Assembly: GCA_028565715.1 (NCBI GenBank)
Contig: JAOXYC010133332.1
Coordinates: 3,081-13,720 of the forward strand
Direction of reading: 5' to 3'
Length of the DNA: 10,640 bases
Origin: Phoronis pallida
Lineage: Eukaryota; Phoronida; Phoronidae
Part shown: positions 9,401-10,640 of the stretch, one piece after another
Layout: each line of letters opens with the position of its first letter
Numbering within the stretch: the first letter of the stretch is position 1
Notes under the pieces: generated by a model
The model's input: only the letters and a program-made list of their open reading frames with translations
What the model was told of the DNA's origin: nothing
Database searches by the model: none
Translations under genes and position numbers: made by a program

Positions 9401-10640
9401 AAAAAATTATCATGAAATATATAAAGAGTATAGTATATTGTAAAAGGAAGACCAAAGAATGGAAGTAATGGTTAAACAAGGGCTTCATTAGTGTGTGACT
9501 TATGCATTTCAAATTTTCAAACTAAATCTTCTCTGTGTCAGACCTTATCACTTTTCTCCATATATAACTAATAAGTACAATTGACATTTTTATGCCAAGT
9601 TTTTAACTTGACTGTATAAAATGTGCATTTTCAACAATCAATCTCTTGCATTTTAGATTCAGCGATACAGTACTCTGTCCACATTGTATAGCAACATTGG
9701 GTTTCACAGGAAGGCAGCCTTCTTCAGGAGGATAGCTGCGTTACAGTGTGTTAGTCAGCAGAACACGTCACCTAACTGGAGCCAGTGTTATAATCTGCTC
9801 ATTCAGACACTAGATGGATATAGGATAAACCTGGAACCCAGGGAGTTTGCAAGAGGTGATATATCTAGCAGTGAAATGTGTGAAATTGTTCAATAAGCTC
9901 ATTCCCATCAGCTGAATGGAAAAAATCAATGATACCGCCACATGCCGGGTGCATAGTGATATGATGCCCTGCGTTTTGAATTAAAAATTGTGGGTCTCGC
10001 TGAAGAAGTCAACGCAGTTGTACAGTTCAAGTAAAAATGTCAGACACCACTGTCTCAGTGACAAACTTTTTAATTTCCATCGTTTGGTAATATGAATAGA
10101 TTATGACCTGGTAAATTTCACAGCGAGCTGGAGATCAGTCCTCAGGCAGTGATAACAGCCTGCAATCTTGGGCTGGTATCATTGCCCTTGGACTTATATC
10201 CGGCTCAATATGAAATTCTCCAGGTAATAATCACTATTTATCAAGATGATAATATGAAAAAACTTTTTCAATTCTCAAAAAAAATAATTGCAATGTCATA
10301 CTGATCTTCTTCCATGAGAAAAAACAGATGGAGACTGTGTCAATTGGCTCAATTGTGCCCTCACAGGTAAAAGAGAAATTTCAGACTACGTTAGATTTTC
10401 TCATTTTAATAATGAAACAAGAACACCAGTTATAAAAATATTTTTAAAAATTTAAAAATTGCTATATTTTCTTTTACCAGCATAATATATATGCGTGTGA
10501 ATAGTTGCCTATAAGGTATATTGGCAATCATTGGTTTCATTCATTTAAATCGCTTTATGCTTTAGCCCAATCAACACGGCGAACTGGCTGGCCAGTTATT
10601 CAGTTGAGGGTCTTACATGAACTAGTATATTCAGCCAGGA
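2638..10640 (+). CDS. TRAPPC9: TRAPPC9 (NIBP/Trs120) TRAPPII subunit, 5' part, seven exons, runs off the right edge
   Basis: Coding parts are join(2638-3497, 3776-3921, 4281-4412, 8693-8811, 9196-9336, 9657-9855, 10566-10640). The joined frame gives about 557 residues, against roughly 1,150 for the whole vertebrate protein, so about half is present. Recognition rests on collinear matches to vertebrate TRAPPC9 that I know: the N-terminus ([13 protein letters not shown]), [103 protein letters not shown] and [10 protein letters not shown]. All six junctions have GT/AG ends and matching phases (2,1,1,0,0,1). Known role of the family: a TRAPPII-specific subunit acting at the Golgi and endosomes in Rab (Rab1/Rab11 class) activation and vesicle tethering; the mammalian protein is also reported to bind NIK and IKK-beta. 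No disrupting mutation is seen. An insertion of about 90 residues is unusual (see the exon 1 entry). Confidence 0.96.
3498..3775 (+). other. TRAPPC9 intron 1 (phase 2)
   Basis: A 278-base AT-rich intron, with GT at 3498-3499 and AG at 3774-3775. I see no repeat or second coding signal. It is bounded by the homology breaks on both sides. Confidence 0.9.
3776..3921 (+). CDS. TRAPPC9: TRAPPC9 exon 2 (residues 287-336)
   Basis: The exon reads [21 protein letters not shown] then [20 protein letters not shown] and ASDWLWLA. It matches the vertebrate segment containing [14 protein letters not shown] and DFLWLG. This is the first helical, TPR-like repeat pair of the protein (an amphipathic hairpin with GDLCLQAG and the W-L-W-L end). 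The acceptor AAAACAG ends at 3775 and the donor G|GTAAGA starts at 3922. Phases are 2 in and 1 out. The conserved protein starts upstream of the CTG/TTG codons near 3795, so those are not translation starts. Confidence 0.95.
3922..4280 (+). other. TRAPPC9 intron 2 (phase 1)
   Basis: A 359-base AT-rich intron between GTAAGA and a weak acceptor (TTTATGACAG). I see nothing else in it. An open frame in its 3' part (from about 4121) is exon 3 extended backward through intron sequence and shows no similarity to TRAPPC9. Confidence 0.88.
4281..4412 (+). CDS. TRAPPC9: TRAPPC9 exon 3 (residues 336-380)
   Basis: The exon reads [20 protein letters not shown] followed by a basic, variable stretch ending [17 protein letters not shown] aligns with the vertebrate ALEGLCSASV and YP with the vertebrate YPG. 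The variable C-terminal half corresponds to the poorly conserved linker of the vertebrate protein. The donor is TCAG|GTAACT at 4413, with phase 1 on both sides. Exon 4 continues the linker in the same phase, so no exon needs to be missing within the long intron 3. Confidence 0.93.
5046..5580. mobile_element. Non-autonomous satellite-bearing element 1, in intron 3
   Basis: The left end GCACCCAC (5046-5053) is a near inverted copy of GTGGGCGC (5552-5559). Inside the left end are the palindrome ATGTGGCCACAT (5055-5066) and a hairpin TCCGTCCG/CGGACGGA (5079-5100). The interior holds about three degenerate units. The landmark CTCCCCCT at 5232 and 5389 gives a 157-base period, and each unit carries AATTGGTTTC..., TTTGACGAAATTT and a GTTCT segment. 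The right tail is TTTAGCGTTGCTCTAG then TTT. No transposase or polymerase frame is present. Boundaries are approximate. Confidence 0.75.
5801..5866. repeat. 12-bp perfect inverted repeat between the two elements
   Basis: ATATACCATTAC at 5801-5812 and GTAATGGTATAT at 5855-5866 form perfect arms around a 42-base spacer. It could be a small foldback remnant. Nothing else marks it. Confidence 0.65.
6118..7540. mobile_element. Non-autonomous satellite-bearing element 2, longer relative of element 1
   Basis: The left end ATGCGTCCACAT (6118-6129) is a perfect inverted copy of ATGTGGACGCAT (7505-7516). The left end also folds on itself as a 30-base hairpin (6118-6147). A GTCC run follows at about 6170-6184. 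The interior starts CACAATTGGTTTCCGT at 6187, matching element 1 from 5109 over 57 bases with 4 mismatches. It then has about nine copies of a TTTGACGAAACTTGGTACAC-like motif. CTCCCCCT landmarks at 6310, 6467, 6628, 6877, 7037 and 7199 give a 157-162 base period, with one shortened unit of about 97 bases. The right tail TTTAGCATTGCTCTAG matches element 1. Confidence 0.8.
8693..8811 (+). CDS. TRAPPC9: TRAPPC9 exon 4 (residues 380-419)
   Basis: The exon reads [20 protein letters not shown] then [20 protein letters not shown]. The second half matches the vertebrate segment LSPEDIIDKYKEAISYYSK. It has the best splice sites in the window: a pyrimidine-rich tract with TTGCAG in front, and AAA|GTGAGT behind at 8812. 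Phase is 1 in and 0 out. The first half is linker with little conservation apart from a TNG motif. Confidence 0.95.
8812..9195 (+). other. TRAPPC9 intron 4 (phase 0) with a 16-bp tandem duplication
   Basis: A 384-base intron, GTGAGT to TTCATTTCAG. A unit of the form TGCAGGTCAACAAGTA occurs twice head to tail at 8895-8910 and 8911-8926 (the last base differs). The rest is AT-rich and featureless. An open frame near 8993-9223 is intronic, in a different frame from exon 5, and shows no similarity to TRAPPC9. Confidence 0.88.
8895..8926. repeat. 16-bp tandem duplication in intron 4
   Basis: TGCAGGTCAACAAGTA is followed directly by TGCAGGTCAACAAGTT. One mismatch in 16 suggests a recent slippage or insertion event. 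Each copy contains AG|GTCAAC, a weak splice-donor look-alike, but no coding context supports its use. Confidence 0.85.
9196..9336 (+). CDS. TRAPPC9: TRAPPC9 exon 5 (residues 420-466)
   Basis: The exon reads [20 protein letters not shown], then [20 protein letters not shown] and QLSDEEK. It matches the vertebrate YKNAGVIELEACIKAVRV...ASEFLQNAVYINL..LSEEEK, one of the most conserved parts of the family and a helical-repeat region. It is exactly 47 codons, phase 0 on both sides. The donor AAG|GTTTGC is weak. If the intron were retained, the frame would stay open to a stop at 9466-9468, but the read-through residues are Lys/Ile-rich and unlike TRAPPC9. Confidence 0.96.
9337..9656 (+). other. TRAPPC9 intron 5 (phase 0)
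   Basis: A 320-base AT-rich intron from GTTTGC to the acceptor TTGCATTTTAG. No repeat, RNA gene or extra exon is visible. Confidence 0.88.
9657..9855 (+). CDS. TRAPPC9: TRAPPC9 exon 6 (residues 467-533)
   Basis: The exon reads [20 protein letters not shown] then [30 protein letters not shown] and [16 protein letters not shown]. It matches the vertebrate [31 protein letters not shown]...W..[23 protein letters not shown]. The donor is AGAG|GTGATA at 9856, giving phase 1 out. Without splicing the frame ends at a stop at 9894-9896. Confidence 0.95.
10124..10223 (+). other. Exon-like segment of unknown identity inside TRAPPC9 intron 6
   Basis: This segment is flanked by AAATTTCACAG and CTCCAG|GTAATA, both credible splice sites. 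In the frame starting at 10125 it reads [20 protein letters not shown] followed by [13 protein letters not shown], a composition that looks protein-like rather than random AT-rich intron. GC content is visibly higher than in the surrounding sequence. Its frame needs phase 2 in (or phase 0 from a second AG at 10126-10127), whereas exon 6 leaves in phase 1. In that phase it contains a stop. It could be an exon of an overlapping gene, a poison exon, a duplicated gene fragment or chance. I do not recognise the peptide. Confidence 0.35.
10328..10366 (+). other. Second exon-like micro-segment, 39 bases, in phase with the one before it
   Basis: This segment is bounded by AAAACAG and CACAG|GTAAAA. 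It is exactly 13 codons, [13 protein letters not shown], and continues the phase-0 end of the 10124-10223 segment. Together they would encode about 46 residues. It does not join to exon 7, which needs a phase-1 upstream exon. Evidence is limited to splice-like ends and an open frame over a very short length. Confidence 0.25.
10566..10640 (+). CDS. TRAPPC9: TRAPPC9 exon 7, partial (residues 533-557 onward), cut by the window edge
   Basis: The exon reads, after a split Ala codon, [20 protein letters not shown] then YSAR. It matches the vertebrate [22 protein letters not shown]. The acceptor ATGCTTTAG ends at 10565 and the incoming phase is 1, matching exon 6. The exon and the gene continue beyond 10640. 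The Ig-like C-terminal half expected of Trs120-family proteins lies outside the window. Confidence 0.93.

Larger units (their letters stand above)
9856..10565 (+). other. TRAPPC9 intron 6 (phase 1) containing two orphan exon-like segments
   Basis: A 710-base interval from GTGATA to the acceptor TTATGCTTTAG. Exons 6 and 7 join in phase without anything between them. Two segments at 10124-10223 and 10328-10366 nevertheless look like exons and are listed separately. The remainder is AT-rich with no other feature seen. Confidence 0.82.

Noticed and set aside
9684-9896. Exon 6 as a free-standing small gene ending at 9896
   Set aside because: The protein matches TRAPPC9 on both sides of 9684 and stops matching at the GT at 9856. 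The tail after that is intron read-through.
10124-10366. Treating the two exon-like segments as regular TRAPPC9 exons
   Set aside because: Exon 6 leaves in phase 1. In that phase the first segment contains a stop, and skipping both segments restores the TRAPPC9-like sequence at 10566.

Overview
The window is AT-rich, intron-containing animal nuclear DNA. It carries the 5' half of one recognisable protein-coding gene on the + strand, an orthologue of TRAPPC9 (NIBP; yeast Trs120, fly brunelleschi), a subunit of the TRAPPII vesicle-tethering complex. The intron sizes, repeat content and degree of divergence from vertebrate TRAPPC9 suggest a marine invertebrate, either a mollusc-like lophotrochozoan or an invertebrate deuterostome. 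The sequence alone does not settle which.

Layout. Positions 1-2632 hold no supported gene. They carry a 52-bp tandem array at the left edge, a degenerate 33-34-bp repeat, short microsatellites with the look of a retroposon tail, a cluster of KpnI-type palindromes (1075-1150), a loose inverted repeat (1369-1466) and a strong foldback sequence (2160-2251). From 2638 the TRAPPC9 coding region begins. Seven exons were placed by homology recalled from the vertebrate protein plus GT/AG sites: 2638-3497 (preceded by 5 bases of 5'UTR), 3776-3921, 4281-4412, 8693-8811, 9196-9336, 9657-9855 and 10566 to the window edge. Splice phases agree at all six junctions (2,1,1,0,0,1). The joined reading frame runs about 557 residues with no stop or frameshift, so the gene looks intact and continues past the right edge.

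Intron 3 (4413-8692) is the large one. It contains two related mobile-element-like blocks, 5046-5580 and 6118-7540. Both have short inverted ends, hairpins near the left end, a shared right-end tail ending in CTCTAG, and an interior of degenerate tandem units of about 157-162 bp. They look non-autonomous because no transposase or reverse transcriptase is visible.

The observations most worth checking are: an acidic, Ser-rich insertion of about 90 residues in the N-terminal domain of the TRAPPC9 protein, absent from the vertebrate protein; two exon-like, protein-like segments in intron 6 (10124-10223 and 10328-10366) that fit each other in phase but not the TRAPPC9 splice chain; and the pair of satellite-filled elements. 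I found no convincing new multi-gene system, RNA gene or CRISPR array.
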